64,000 bases of DNA from Arthrobacter sp. Leaf337 (GCF_001423745.1 NZ_LMPC01000001.1:559923-623922), one strand, 5' to 3'; shown: positions 9,401 to 18,229, numbered from the stretch's first letter. The notes: generated by a model not told the origin, from the sequence alone. Translations and numbers: made by a program.

Positions 9401-10492
9401 CTACGCGTCGGAGAGGTGGGCGATCGTGGCAGTGGCCCGGCGCAATGCCTGCGGGGGAACGTCGCGCACGATTTCCTCCAGGAAGCTGAAGCGCCGCAGC
9501 CACTGGCTGCTCTGCCGTTCCGGCCTGGCGTTGGCCCGCTTCCACCAGTCGGCGATGTCGCCCCAGCCGGGCGCTGCCAGGGAACCGCCCACTTCCTGGA
9601 CCGCCAGGGACGCGCACAGGTTGGCGAACCGGAGCCGGTCAGCGAGCGGCCAGCACGCCAGGCTGCCCACGATGAAGGCCGCGCCGAAGCAGTCGCCTGC
9701 ACCGGTGGGGTCATAGGCAGAGACCGGCAGGGACGGCACCCATTCCTCCTCGCCCGTCTCGGAGTCCACGGCCATGGCACCCTGCGGCCCCAGGGTCACC
9801 ACGGCCACCGGAACCCGGTCAGCGAGCGCATACAGTGCCGCCCATGGTGTGTCCCGGCCGGTGAAGGCCATGGCCTCGCGCTGGTTGGGCATGAATGCAT
9901 GGAAATACTGCAGGTTGTCCAGCCGGGCGGAGGACCATTTGCCGGTGGCGTCCCAGCCGACGTCGCCAAAAAGTTTTACCCCCGCGCTGTTGGCGGCAAT
10001 GGCCCACGGGGCCAGTTCCTCGTCCAGGTCGGCGACGGCGGCGAGCGCGGCGGGCGGTGTGCCGATCAGTTCCGATGAGGTGACCGGTGCAGGGTGGCCG
10101 TGGGTCACCATGGAGCGGTCGTGCTGAACGCTGAGCGAGACCGTCACGGGTGAGTGCCAGCCGGGGATGCGCTTGGAGAGGGACAGGTCCACGTGCTCCT
10201 GGGCGGCCAGGATCTTCCAGTTGTAGTCCCCATAGCCGTCGTCACCGAAGGCGGCCGCCAGTCCGGTGCGCAGGCCCAGGCGCGCGGCGGCGATGGCCTG
10301 GTTGGCCACACCGCCGGGGCAACTGCCCATGCCCTCGCTCCAGATCTCGGTCCCCGGCTCAGGCGCGTGGGGTAGGCCGGTGAAGATGATGTCCTGGAAA
10401 ACCGTCCCGGTCAGGAGCAGATCGAAGCTCCCGTCCGCGGGCGTGCGGACGGCGGCGAGCGGGTCGAACCGGCGCTCTGGTATCGCGTCCAT
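9401..10492 (-). CDS. PfkB-family carbohydrate kinase
   Basis: A ribokinase-fold sugar kinase of 363 residues. PfkB signature 1 appears as GSCPGGVANQAIAAARLGL. Signature 2 is YDPTGAGDCFGAAFIVG, with the catalytic Asp in GAGD. The ATG at 10492 is preferred because the frame runs on upstream without family similarity, and MDAIPERRFDPLAAV leads directly into the first beta strand. It is divergent from a GH4 gene 94 bp away, suggesting a shared control region and a joint role in using a glycoside or its phosphorylated product. Substrate unknown. Confidence 0.8.
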   Translation of the reverse strand: MDAIPERRFDPLAAVRTPADGSFDLLLTGTVFQDIIFTGLPHAPEPGTEIWSEGMGSCPGGVANQAIAAARLGLRTGLAAAFGDDGYGDYNWKILAAQEHVDLSLSKRIPGWHSPVTVSLSVQHDRSMVTHGHPAPVTSSELIGTPPAALAAVADLDEELAPWAIAANSAGVKLFGDVGWDATGKWSSARLDNLQYFHAFMPNQREAMAFTGRDTPWAALYALADRVPVAVVTLGPQGAMAVDSETGEEEWVPSLPVSAYDPTGAGDCFGAAFIVGSLACWPLADRLRFANLCASLAVQEVGGSLAAPGWGDIADWWKRANARPERQSSQWLRRFSFLEEIVRDVPPQALRRATATIAHLSDA

Positions 10493-10586
10493 GTTCGGCA
10501 GACTACGCCCTCGCGCCACCCCTGCAAAGTGCCCCGCCGCGGCGCACCGCGAGGCGTGCGCCCGGTGGCCGAATAGACTGCGTGGT

Positions 10587-11969
10587 ATGCGGCTCATGAT
10601 TGCCGGTGGCGGCGGGTTCCGTGTCCCGCTGGTGTACCGGGCGCTCACGTCCAGCCCCTTCGCAGGGCTGGTGCGCGAGCTTGTGCTCTTCGACGTCGAT
10701 CCCCTGCGGCTGGCCGCCATCAAGGCGGTCCTGTCATCGATGGGTCCTTCCGGCGGGGCTCCTTCATCCGGCCACCCCGGCCCTGCGGTCAGCACCACCA
10801 CCTCGCTGGCCGATGGCCTTGACGGCACCGACATGGTGTTCGCTGCCATCCGCCCGGGCGGAACGGCGGGCCGGATAGCCGACGAACGTGTGCCCCTCGG
10901 CCTCGGCCTCCTGGGCCAGGAAACCACGGGCGCCGGCGGAATCTCCTACGCGCTGCGGTCCATCCCCGGGATGCTGGAACTGGCCCGCGAAATGAAGCGG
11001 CGCTGCCCGGAAGCCTGGCTGGTCAACTTCACCAACCCCGCCGGAATGGTCACCCAGGCGCTGGTCCCGGTGCTGGGCAGCAGGGTGATCGGCATCTGCG
11101 ATTCGGCCGGCGCTCTGGTTCACCGGGCGGCCCGGGCGGCCGGCGCCCCGCTGCCTGAGGGAAAGCTCGACGGCGTGGGCTACTACGGGCTCAACCATCT
11201 GGGCTGGCTGTACCGGCTGGAGTCCGGCGGTCAGGATCTGCTTCCCGGACTGCTGGCGGACGCGCAGGCGCTGTCCGGCTTCGAGGAGGGCAGGCTCTTT
11301 CCACAGCCGTTCCTCCAGTCCCTGGGCTGCCTGCCCAACGAGTACCTGTATTACTACTACGACACGCAGCGGGCCGTCGGTGCCATCCGCACCATGCGTC
11401 AGACCCGCGGCGAATCGATCCACGAACAGCAGTCCGGGCTGTACCCCGCGCTGGCCGCCGCCGGGTCCCGGGCCTACGAACTGTGGGACGCGGCCCGCCG
11501 CTCGCGCGAAGAAGGCTACCTGGCCGAGGCGCGCGAGGCCGGCGAACAGCGTGACGAGGACGACCTCGCCGGCGGCGGATACGAGCGCGTTGCCCTCGGT
11601 GTGATGCGTGCCCTGTCCGGCGGGACGGGCGGCAGGGCCGCCGAGCTGATCCTGAACACCCCGAACGCCGGTGCGGTTCCCGGGCTGCCGGCGGACGCCG
11701 TCGTCGAGGTTCCCTGCGTGGTGACGTCCGACGGCGCGGTGCCGGTGCCGCAGGACCGTCCGGCGGACGCCCAACTGGCTCTCATGCAGCGGGTCAAGGA
11801 GGTGGAGCGGCTGACGGTGTCCGCGGCGGTGCGCGGCCGCCGTGACGACGCCGTCCGGGCGTTCGCGCTCCACCCGCTCATCGATTCCGGGGAGCTCGCC
11901 GTCGAACTGTTGGACGGGTACGAGGCGGCCTTCCCCGCGCTCCGGCGCCTGTGGCGCACCGGATCCTGA
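10587..11969 (+). CDS. Glycoside hydrolase family 4 (6-phospho-beta-glucosidase-like)
   Basis: GH4 enzymes hydrolyse glycosides by an NAD- and metal-dependent oxidation/elimination route. The 460-residue protein starts MRLMIAGGGGFRVPLVYRAL, a Rossmann motif of the 6-phospho-beta-glucosidase branch. NFTNPAGMVTQAL, the metal-cysteine region IGICDSAGALV and YGLNHLGWLYRLESGG follow. The Cys is kept but the usual CNVP/CNIP continuation reads CDSA. No PTS or other sugar transporter is adjacent, so it is unclear how a phosphorylated substrate would arise. The divergent PfkB kinase is the only candidate partner. Confidence 0.8.
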   Translation: MRLMIAGGGGFRVPLVYRALTSSPFAGLVRELVLFDVDPLRLAAIKAVLSSMGPSGGAPSSGHPGPAVSTTTSLADGLDGTDMVFAAIRPGGTAGRIADERVPLGLGLLGQETTGAGGISYALRSIPGMLELAREMKRRCPEAWLVNFTNPAGMVTQALVPVLGSRVIGICDSAGALVHRAARAAGAPLPEGKLDGVGYYGLNHLGWLYRLESGGQDLLPGLLADAQALSGFEEGRLFPQPFLQSLGCLPNEYLYYYYDTQRAVGAIRTMRQTRGESIHEQQSGLYPALAAAGSRAYELWDAARRSREEGYLAEAREAGEQRDEDDLAGGGYERVALGVMRALSGGTGGRAAELILNTPNAGAVPGLPADAVVEVPCVVTSDGAVPVPQDRPADAQLALMQRVKEVERLTVSAAVRGRRDDAVRAFALHPLIDSGELAVELLDGYEAAFPALRRLWRTGS

Positions 11970-11997
11970 AACCGGGAAGCCCGGAAAGCGGCGGGTC

Positions 11998-12534
11998 CTA
12001 CAGCTTGCGGTACATCACCTTGAGGCCCACGTAGCCCAGCGTCGGGTGGTTGAAAGCCTCCGGGATGGTGGTCAGGACTTCGAACCCCATGCCCTGCCAG
12101 GCCGACACCGCGCGGACGTTGCTCTCCACCACGGCGTTGAACTGCATGGCGCGGAAGCCGGCCGCGCGGGCCGCGTCCAGGGAGTAAGCGCAGAGCGCCT
12201 TGGCCAGCCCCTTGCCGGCGTGGTCCGGGTGGACCATGTAGCCGGCGTTGGCCACGTGGCTGCCTCCTCCGCCCTGGTTGGCGTGCAGCTCACCGGTGCC
12301 CAGCACTACACCGTCCTGGACAGCCACGAATGCCTGGCCCGGAGCGTCCTTGAACCAACGGGTCCGGGCTTCGTCCTCCGTGGTGCCGCGGTCCCAGGTG
12401 AAGGTGTCGCCGGCCCGGATGACGGGTTCCAGGATCGTCCACATGCCGGGCCAGTCGGCCGCGGTGGCCGGGCGGATTTCGATACCGGTTGCGGTGCCGG
12501 CTGAGTCTGCGGTTGCGTCTGCGGTTGGGCTCAC
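11998..12534 (-). CDS. GNAT family N-acetyltransferase
   Basis: A single-domain GNAT enzyme. Similarity starts at IEIRPATAADWPGMWTILEP, and the acetyl-CoA site is GYMVHPDHAGKGLAKALCAY, with ESNVRAVSAWQGMGFEV near the end. The frame is open up to an ATG at 12615, but residues before GIEIRPA look non-conserved. I chose the GTG at 12534; a GTG at 12543 and the distal ATG are alternatives, and none has a convincing ribosome binding site. The acceptor substrate is unknown. It is divergent from mshA. Confidence 0.75.
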   Translation of the reverse strand: MSPTADATADSAGTATGIEIRPATAADWPGMWTILEPVIRAGDTFTWDRGTTEDEARTRWFKDAPGQAFVAVQDGVVLGTGELHANQGGGGSHVANAGYMVHPDHAGKGLAKALCAYSLDAARAAGFRAMQFNAVVESNVRAVSAWQGMGFEVLTTIPEAFNHPTLGYVGLKVMYRKL

Positions 12535-12666
12535 AGCCGCCACGTTATCAGGAGGGCTGCGGCTGGTGTTCAGAAGGGCCGCACGGCATGCGGTCCACTG
12601 TGAAGGCCGGGGCACTTCAGGAGTACTGTTTTATCGGATGCAGTTCCGCCAGCCGAAGGGAGAGCC

Positions 12667-13932
12667 GTGACTCTGATCCGCCGTGTCGCATTCCTCTCCC
12701 TGCACACCTCGCCCATGGAACAGCCCGGTTCCGGTGACGCCGGCGGCATGAACGTGTACGTGCGGGCGCTCGCGTCGGCGCTGGCCGCCAGCGGTGTGGA
12801 AGTGGAAATCTTCACGCGGTCCACGTCGTCGGGGCAGCCCGCCGTCGAACACCCGGACCCCGGGGTGTGCGTTCACAATGTGATCTCGGGCCCGCCGCGG
12901 AAGCTGCCCAAGGAGGAACTACCGGAGCTGCTGCACAGCATGGTGGAGGAAGTTGAGCGGATCCGGCAGCGCCAGCCGCACGGCCGGTACGACCTCATCC
13001 ATTCGCACTACTGGGTCTCCGGCGTCGCCGGGCTGGAGCTTTCGCGGCTGTGGGGGGTGCCGCTGGTGCACACCATGCACACGATGGCCAAGGTCAAGAA
13101 CCTGCTCCTGCACTCCGGCGAGACACCCGAACCGCGGCGGCGCGAGGACGGCGAACACCGGATTGTCGACGGCGCCACCCGGCTGATCGCCAACACCCCG
13201 GCCGAAGCCGCCGAGCTTGTCTCCCATTACAATGCAGACTTCGACCACATCGACGTCGCTCCCCCGGGCGTGGACCTGACAGTGTTCACCCCGGCCTTCC
13301 GGACCCGTTCCCGCGCACGGCTCGGTGTGCCCGCCGGCAAGTTCCATCTGCTCTTCGCCGGCCGGATCCAGCGGCTCAAAGGCCCGCAGATCCTCGTCAA
13401 GGCAGCAGCCTTGCTCCGCTCCCGCCGCCCGGACATCGACCTGCAGGTCACCATTTTGGGCGCCCTCAGCGGGGCCAAGGACTTCGACCTGAAATCGCTG
13501 ATCAGCGACGCCGGAATGGACGACGTCGTCACGCACCATCCGCCGGTGAACGCACCTGCGCTTGCCAACTGGTTCCGCTCGGCGGACGTCGTGGTGATGC
13601 CCTCGTACAGCGAGTCCTTCGGGCTGGTGGCGCTGGAAGCCCAGGCCTGCGGGACACCCGTGGTGGCAACCCGCGTGGGCGGACTATCCCGGGCCATCTT
13701 CGAGGGACGGACCGGGCTGCTGGTGGACGGCCACAAAGCCGCAGACTGGGCCGATGTGCTGGAGGCGCTCTACGACGACCCCGCCACGCGGGAGGACATG
13801 GGCCGCGCGGCAGCCGTGCAGGCCCAGGGCTTCGGCTGGCAGCGAACCGCCGCGATCACGCTGGAAAGCTACCACGCCGCCGTCGACCAGTACATTGATA
13901 ATCACAGAATTCCGGCGGGCCACACGCCTTAG
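12667..13932 (+). CDS. mshA: D-inositol-3-phosphate glycosyltransferase MshA
   Basis: MshA catalyses the first step of mycothiol synthesis, joining GlcNAc from UDP-GlcNAc to 1L-myo-inositol-1-phosphate. The GT4 protein (421 residues) has the acceptor-domain loop GSGDAGGMNVYVRALA near its N-terminus, HSHYWVSG, the phosphate-binding FAGRIQRLKGPQIL and the donor-site ESFGLVALEAQACGTPVVA. The GTG start follows an AGGGAGAG ribosome binding site. The Ino1 product encoded about 5.6 kb downstream is its acceptor, so mycothiol precursor supply is nearby though not in one operon. Confidence 0.93.
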   Translation: MTLIRRVAFLSLHTSPMEQPGSGDAGGMNVYVRALASALAASGVEVEIFTRSTSSGQPAVEHPDPGVCVHNVISGPPRKLPKEELPELLHSMVEEVERIRQRQPHGRYDLIHSHYWVSGVAGLELSRLWGVPLVHTMHTMAKVKNLLLHSGETPEPRRREDGEHRIVDGATRLIANTPAEAAELVSHYNADFDHIDVAPPGVDLTVFTPAFRTRSRARLGVPAGKFHLLFAGRIQRLKGPQILVKAAALLRSRRPDIDLQVTILGALSGAKDFDLKSLISDAGMDDVVTHHPPVNAPALANWFRSADVVVMPSYSESFGLVALEAQACGTPVVATRVGGLSRAIFEGRTGLLVDGHKAADWADVLEALYDDPATREDMGRAAAVQAQGFGWQRTAAITLESYHAAVDQYIDNHRIPAGHTP

Positions 13933-13994
13933 CCGGGAGTGCCGGGAGGGACCCCCGAACGGCTTTGCCTGCAGCCACGAACTGAAGGACAACG

Positions 13995-15692
13995 ATGTCT
14001 GACAACAACGTCATGAGTGACCTGGAAATCGCCCAGCGCGCCACCATGCGGCCCATCGAGGAAATCGCCGCCGCGGCCGGCATCAGCACCGATGCCCTGG
14101 AACTCCACGGCCGGTACAAGGCAAAGATCGATCCGGCGAAGCTACTGGTGCCGGGAGGGGCGCCCGACCGGCTGCCGGGCAAGGTGGTGCTGGTTTCGGC
14201 GATGTCCCCCACACCTGCGGGCGAGGGAAAGTCCACCACCACCGTGGGCCTGGCGGATTCCCTGGCGCGGGCGGGCAAGAAGGTGGTGATCGCGCTGCGT
14301 GAGCCGTCCCTGGGGCCCGTCCTTGGCATGAAGGGCGGAGCAACCGGCGGCGGCTACTCGCAGGTGCTCCCGATGGAGGAAATCAACCTGCACTTCACCG
14401 GGGACTTCCACGCCATCACCTCGGCGAACAACGCGCTCATGGCCCTGGTGGACAACCATATTTTCCAGGGCAACGAGCTCAACATCGATCCCCGCCGGAT
14501 GACTTTCAAGCGGGTCCTGGACATGAACGACCGCTCGCTCCGCGAAGTGGTGATCGGTTTGGGCGGCCCGTCCCAGGGGACACCACGGCAGGACAGCTTC
14601 GACATCACCGCGGCGTCCGAGATCATGGCCGTCTTCTGCCTGGCCACGGACATTGCCGATCTCCGTGCCAGGCTGGGCCGCATCACCTTCGGCTACACCT
14701 ATGACCGTGAGCCCGTCACGGTGGCGGACCTGGGCGTCCAGGGTGCACTCACCATGCTGCTGAAGGATGCCCTGAAGCCCAACCTCGTGCAGACCATCGC
14801 CGGCACTCCGGCGTTAGTGCACGGCGGGCCGTTCGCCAACATCGCGCACGGCTGCAACTCACTGATCGCCACCCAGACCGCCCGCCGGCTCGCGGACATC
14901 GTGGTCACCGAAGCCGGCTTCGGCGCCGACCTGGGGGCTGAAAAGTTCATGGACATCAAGGCGAGGGTGGCAGACGTGGCTCCGTCCGCCGTCGTGCTCG
15001 TGGCAACCGTCCGCGCACTGAAGATGCACGGCGGGGTGGCCAAGGACCGGCTGAAGGAGCCCAACGCGGAGGCGCTGGCGGCCGGCACGGCCAACCTCCG
15101 GCGGCACATCCGCAACGTCGAGAAGTTCGGAATCACTCCCGTGGTTGCCGTCAACAAGTTCACCACGGATACCGAGGAGGAGCTCGACTGGCTGCTGGAA
15201 TGGTGCGCCGGCGAAGGTGTGCAGGCTGCTGTGGCGGACGTCTGGGGCCGCGGCGGGGGCGGGGACGGCGGCGACGACCTCGCGGCCAAGGTGCTTGCCG
15301 CGCTGGATGCTCCGCACAGTTTCCGGCACCTGTATCCGCTGGAGCTGTCCGTGGAGGACAAGATCCGCACCATCGTGCAGGAAATGTACGGGGCAGACGG
15401 CGTGGACTTCTCCGTCCCCGCGCTCAAGCGCCTGGCCGAAATCGAGAAGAACGGCTGGGCGGGCATGCCAGTGTGCATGGCCAAAACGCAGTACTCGTTC
15501 AGCGACGACGCCACCCGGCTGGGTGCGCCTAAAGGGTTCACGGTCCATGTGCGGGACCTCATTCCCAAGACCGGGGCCGGTTTCATCGTGGCGCTGACGG
15601 GCGCGGTGATGACCATGCCCGGACTGCCGAAGGTCCCGGCAGCCCTGCGGATGGACGTGGACGATACGGGTAAGCCCCTCGGCCTCTTCTAA
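13995..15692 (+). CDS. fhs: Formate-tetrahydrofolate ligase
   Basis: Fhs makes 10-formyl-THF from formate, THF and ATP for one-carbon metabolism. The 565-residue sequence has the ATP loop [10 protein letters not shown] at 72-81, [34 protein letters not shown] and [13 protein letters not shown], all family signatures. Length is normal. It lies 62 bp after mshA on the same strand. The TAA stop is immediately followed, with no gap, by the first unit of the 32-bp repeat array. Confidence 0.96.
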   Translation: MSDNNVMSDLEIAQRATMRPIEEIAAAAGISTDALELHGRYKAKIDPAKLLVPGGAPDRLPGKVVLVSAMSPTPAGEGKSTTTVGLADSLARAGKKVVIALREPSLGPVLGMKGGATGGGYSQVLPMEEINLHFTGDFHAITSANNALMALVDNHIFQGNELNIDPRRMTFKRVLDMNDRSLREVVIGLGGPSQGTPRQDSFDITAASEIMAVFCLATDIADLRARLGRITFGYTYDREPVTVADLGVQGALTMLLKDALKPNLVQTIAGTPALVHGGPFANIAHGCNSLIATQTARRLADIVVTEAGFGADLGAEKFMDIKARVADVAPSAVVLVATVRALKMHGGVAKDRLKEPNAEALAAGTANLRRHIRNVEKFGITPVVAVNKFTTDTEEELDWLLEWCAGEGVQAAVADVWGRGGGGDGGDDLAAKVLAALDAPHSFRHLYPLELSVEDKIRTIVQEMYGADGVDFSVPALKRLAEIEKNGWAGMPVCMAKTQYSFSDDATRLGAPKGFTVHVRDLIPKTGAGFIVALTGAVMTMPGLPKVPAALRMDVDDTGKPLGLF

Positions 15693-15847
15693 ACCCTCTC
15701 TCACTTCCCGGCGCCTTTCCCCAAACGCTCTCTCACTTCCCGGCGCCTTTCCCCAAACCCTCTCTCACTTCCCGGCGCCTTTCCCCAAACCCTCTCGCAC
15801 TTCCCGGCGCCTTTCCCCAAACCCTCTCGCACTTCCCGGCGCCCGGG
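15691..15847 (-). repeat. Array A: five tandem 32-bp repeat units
   Basis: Five units start at 15691, 15723, 15755, 15787 and 15819, exactly 32 bp apart. Read on the minus strand each carries the core GTGAGAGAGGGT (GTGCGAGAGGGT in the two at 15787 and 15819) followed by a G-rich TTGGGGAAAGGCGCCGGGAA segment. The units are nearly identical and contiguous with no spacers. The first abuts the fhs stop codon. The same core at the same 32-bp spacing recurs at 16859-16934 and 18166-18209. Function unknown. Confidence 0.9.
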
Positions 15848-15902
15848 GACCACTTGTGGATATCTTCTGCGGCAATATCGACTTCCAGGACACAATGCCA
15901 GC

Positions 15903-16862
15903 ATGAGTAAGCGCAACAATTTGCCTGGGCTGTTGGCAACCGCTCCGTTCACAGTGGACTCGGCGCGGGCCGCTGGAGTATCAGCGGACAGGCTGCGACG
16001 AAAAGACGTGGTCCATGTTGGGCGCGGACTCTACCGCCCCTCGAACTGGAGTTTTGAACTGGAAGCGGCGGCGCGGGCGCTGTCTGCCGCATCTCCCGGC
16101 GCATGGATCTCCCATGTCACCGCAGCACGGCTGCGGTGCCAGCTGCTGCCGCCTTGGCTGGCCGACTCAACGGAGCTGCATTTGAGCAAACCTCGGTCTC
16201 TGCCCTCAGTGCGCCGCAAGGGCGTAGTCGGTCATACCGTCTTGGCCCGGGAGGATGAAATCGAGTCGATCGACGGCATCAGCATCAGCACCAGGTCGCG
16301 GACCTGGCTCGATCTGGCGCGGCAACTGTCAGTAAATGAACTGGTGTGCATGGGCGACCAGCTGATCCGCATCCCGCGGGAGCCCTTCGAGAATCGGACC
16401 CAGCCCTATGACACCCTGGACGGACTCCGTGCTCTGGTAGGCCGCCACCCAAACCTGCAGGGTGTCGTGCGTGCCCGCGAAGCGTTGGATCTCATGCGGG
16501 TCGGCGCCGACTCTGCCCCCGAATCCCTGCTCCGGCTGGCCATGGCCGATGCCGGTCTTCCCGAACCGGATCTGCAGTTGTCATTGCGTGATGCTGACGC
16601 CGTGTCCCCAAGCGCTGATCTCGGCTATCGGTGCCGGCGGGTCGCCATCCAGTACGACGGCGAACATCACCTTCTTGACGCCCAGTCCTTTAGTGACCGG
16701 CGGCGAAACAAGGCCTTCGAATCGGCCGGTTGGACTGTCCTGATATTCGACAAGGATGATCTTGCAGACGGCTTCCAGCGCGCCATCGGAAAGATTAAGC
16801 GGACGCTGCGAACCGCGTGGCTGGATCACCCCCAGGCAGCCGGTTTCGCTGACGTCGGGTGA
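15903..16862 (+). CDS. Hypothetical protein, AbiEi-like N-terminus and DUF559/Vsr-like nuclease-fold C-terminus
   Basis: 319 residues. The first 45 (FTVDSARAAGVSADRLRRKD, then VGRGLYR) look like the winged-helix domain of AbiEi-type antitoxin proteins that is common in actinobacteria. The C-terminal 120 residues resemble the DUF559 restriction-endonuclease-like fold: SAPESLLRLAMADAGLP (E207), SADLGYRCRRVAIQYDGEHH (D239, E254) and RRNKAFESAGWTVL. No AbiEii toxin partner is adjacent, so a toxin-antitoxin role is not supported. The stop codon TGA lies inside the first repeat core of array B, and array A lies upstream in inverted orientation, so the gene is bracketed by the repeats. Confidence 0.65.
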   Translation: MSKRNNLPGLLATAPFTVDSARAAGVSADRLRRKDVVHVGRGLYRPSNWSFELEAAARALSAASPGAWISHVTAARLRCQLLPPWLADSTELHLSKPRSLPSVRRKGVVGHTVLAREDEIESIDGISISTRSRTWLDLARQLSVNELVCMGDQLIRIPREPFENRTQPYDTLDGLRALVGRHPNLQGVVRAREALDLMRVGADSAPESLLRLAMADAGLPEPDLQLSLRDADAVSPSADLGYRCRRVAIQYDGEHHLLDAQSFSDRRRNKAFESAGWTVLIFDKDDLADGFQRAIGKIKRTLRTAWLDHPQAAGFADVG

Positions 16863-16934
16863 GAGAGCGTCGCGCCCAAACCCACCGAAAGTGAGAGAGG
16901 GTCGGTTCTAAGCACGCAGGGAGTGAGAGAGCGT
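16859..16934 (+). repeat. Array B: three repeat cores at 32-bp spacing
   Basis: Cores GTGAGAGAGCGT, GTGAGAGAGGGT and GTGAGAGAGCGT start at 16859, 16891 and 16923, again exactly 32 bp apart. The 20 bp between cores differs from array A, but the first unit resembles that of array C (both contain CCCACC and an A-run). The stop codon of the upstream gene and the last codons of the convergent DUF2306 gene lie inside the array. Confidence 0.85.
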
Positions 16935-17417
16935 TCCATCCTTCGACGGGGCCGCCTTACCCGCACGGCCGCCGCGCTTGAGCGAAACGAACATGACCAC
17001 CACACTCAGGACCACCAGACCGGCAACATATGCCGCGGTGCCCGGGTCCTCGGCGAGGAGCCGCGGAATGGACCTTCCCGGCACGGCAACGGCAAAGACG
17101 AACGCCACTGCAATGCCGATGTAGCTCCCGATCATGTTGCCCAAGTGCGATGGGATGTTGCGGCGGATGGCGCTGACGAGGCCAAGGGACACCGTCACGA
17201 TGGTGAACGCCGACAGCCCGTGCAGCCAGGTGAAATGTCCGGCAGTCACAATCCAGAAACTACTGACGCAGACGTAGTACATGGCGGCCACCCACAGGTA
17301 GCCCATGGTGCGGTGGATGCGGTCACGGCGGCTTCGGAAGATTTGAAAGGGGCCGATGACGAGGACGAACAGCGCGGCAATGACATGGCTGACAAGCAGT
17401 ACATTCCAGTGCTCCAT
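16908..17417 (-). CDS. DUF2306 family integral membrane protein
   Basis: A 169-residue membrane protein with four predicted hydrophobic segments: VLLVSHVIAALFVLVIGPFQ at the N-terminus, the WVAAMYYVCVSSFWIV region, FTIVTVSLGLVSAI, and further helices through IGIAVAFVFAVAV and AAYVAGLVVLSVVVMFVSL. The pattern HVIAAL...FQ...R...H...GY...A suggests DUF2306, which has no established function. The last residues TLSHSLRA are encoded by the third repeat of array B, so its C-terminus may have been rewritten by the repeat. It is divergent from a MerR gene with inverted repeats between them, suggesting that regulator controls it. Confidence 0.7.
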   Translation of the reverse strand: MEHWNVLLVSHVIAALFVLVIGPFQIFRSRRDRIHRTMGYLWVAAMYYVCVSSFWIVTAGHFTWLHGLSAFTIVTVSLGLVSAIRRNIPSHLGNMIGSYIGIAVAFVFAVAVPGRSIPRLLAEDPGTAAYVAGLVVLSVVVMFVSLKRGGRAGKAAPSKDGTLSHSLRA

Positions 17418-17424
17418 GGCTTTA

Positions 17425-17483
17425 GGATAGAGCCACTATCCAATGCGTGTACATCAGGATAGTTGGTGCCGGGTCTGCTATCC
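17425..17483. promoter_or_regulatory. Operator candidate: alternating GGATAG / CTATCC half-sites
   Basis: The 92-bp gap between the divergent DUF2306 and MerR genes carries four 6-bp half-sites in alternating orientation: GGATAG at 17425-17430, CTATCC at 17436-17441, GGATAG at 17457-17462 and CTATCC at 17478-17483. CTATCCAATG is also directly repeated (17436 and 17478). This symmetry fits binding by a dimeric MerR-type regulator; that it is this one is inference. Confidence 0.55.
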
Positions 17484-17509
17484 AATGGCTTCCGGCCCTC
17501 GCAGGAAGG

Positions 17510-18142
17510 ATGTCCGGAATGCAGCTGAAGGAATTGAGCGAGCAGTCGGGAGTCTCGGCCGCAAGCATCAAGTACTACTTGCGCGAGGGCCTCCTGCCGC
17601 CGGGAGCGGCCGTCCACGCAACGCGCGCTCAATATTCAGCGCAGCACGTCGAGCGCCTCGATTTGATCCAGGCGCTCCGCCGGATAGTCGGACTGAACAT
17701 CGAACAGATTCGCGGCATCCTCAGAATGGCCGACGACGGCGCCTCGCGCCTTGAGCTCTTGGCGGCGGTTCAGCGCGTGGTGCTTGAGTTGGACTCCTAC
17801 GCCACGGTTAGTGGCGAGGTCGGCACTCGGCCGGCTGACGCCGTCGTGCGTCTCAGGGGCTGGCCCGATTCCCCAAGTGACGCCCGGAACGCACTGAATG
17901 CCCATCTGGAGCTGATGGAGAGCGTCAACATCCGGGTGCCCGGCGAGCTCCTGGACACTTACAGCAAGGCCATGGACGACGTCGCCGGGGTCGACATTGC
18001 GGCCACGACGGCCCCGGACAGCGTCGATGAGCTTATTCTCACGGCCGCCGTCGGCATGCACATGCACAGCCAGCTATTGCTAAGGCTCCTGGCCCTTGCC
18101 CAGGCCAGCCACGCGATCCGACGGTACGAACAGGACGCTTAA
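17510..18142 (+). CDS. MerR family transcriptional regulator
   Basis: 210 residues from the ATG at 17510, chosen because GCAGGAAGGA directly precedes it and MQLKELSEQSGVSAASIKYY starts the winged-helix domain; the frame is open a further 63 bp upstream. The MerR motif IKYYLREGLLPPG is clear, then a dimerisation helix to about residue 95. The C-terminal 100 residues match no effector domain I recognise and lack the cysteine patterns of metal sensors. It is divergent from the DUF2306 gene and probably controls it and itself through the half-sites between them. Confidence 0.8.
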   Translation: MSGMQLKELSEQSGVSAASIKYYLREGLLPPGAAVHATRAQYSAQHVERLDLIQALRRIVGLNIEQIRGILRMADDGASRLELLAAVQRVVLELDSYATVSGEVGTRPADAVVRLRGWPDSPSDARNALNAHLELMESVNIRVPGELLDTYSKAMDDVAGVDIAATTAPDSVDELILTAAVGMHMHSQLLLRLLALAQASHAIRRYEQDA

Positions 18143-18165
18143 AGCACGGCGCTCCCCCACCAAGA

Positions 18166-18209
18166 GTGAGAGAGCGCCGCGCCAAAACCCACCAAAAGTG
18201 AGAGAGCGT
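18166..18209 (+). repeat. Array C: two repeat cores at 32-bp spacing
   Basis: GTGAGAGAGCGC at 18166 and GTGAGAGAGCGT at 18198 are 32 bp apart, on the same strand as array B. The first unit is close to the first unit of array B across its whole length. It lies in the 87-bp gap between the convergent MerR gene and ino1. Confidence 0.85.
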
Positions 18210-18229
18210 CACCGGGCGGAGGAACGTGC

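Noticed and set aside
15691..15847. CRISPR array
   Set aside because: The 32-bp units are contiguous copies with no unique spacers, and no cas gene is in the window.
15903..16862. AbiE-type toxin-antitoxin system
   Set aside because: Only the short N-terminal winged helix looks AbiEi-like; no AbiEii nucleotidyltransferase toxin is adjacent, and the C-terminus resembles DUF559 instead.
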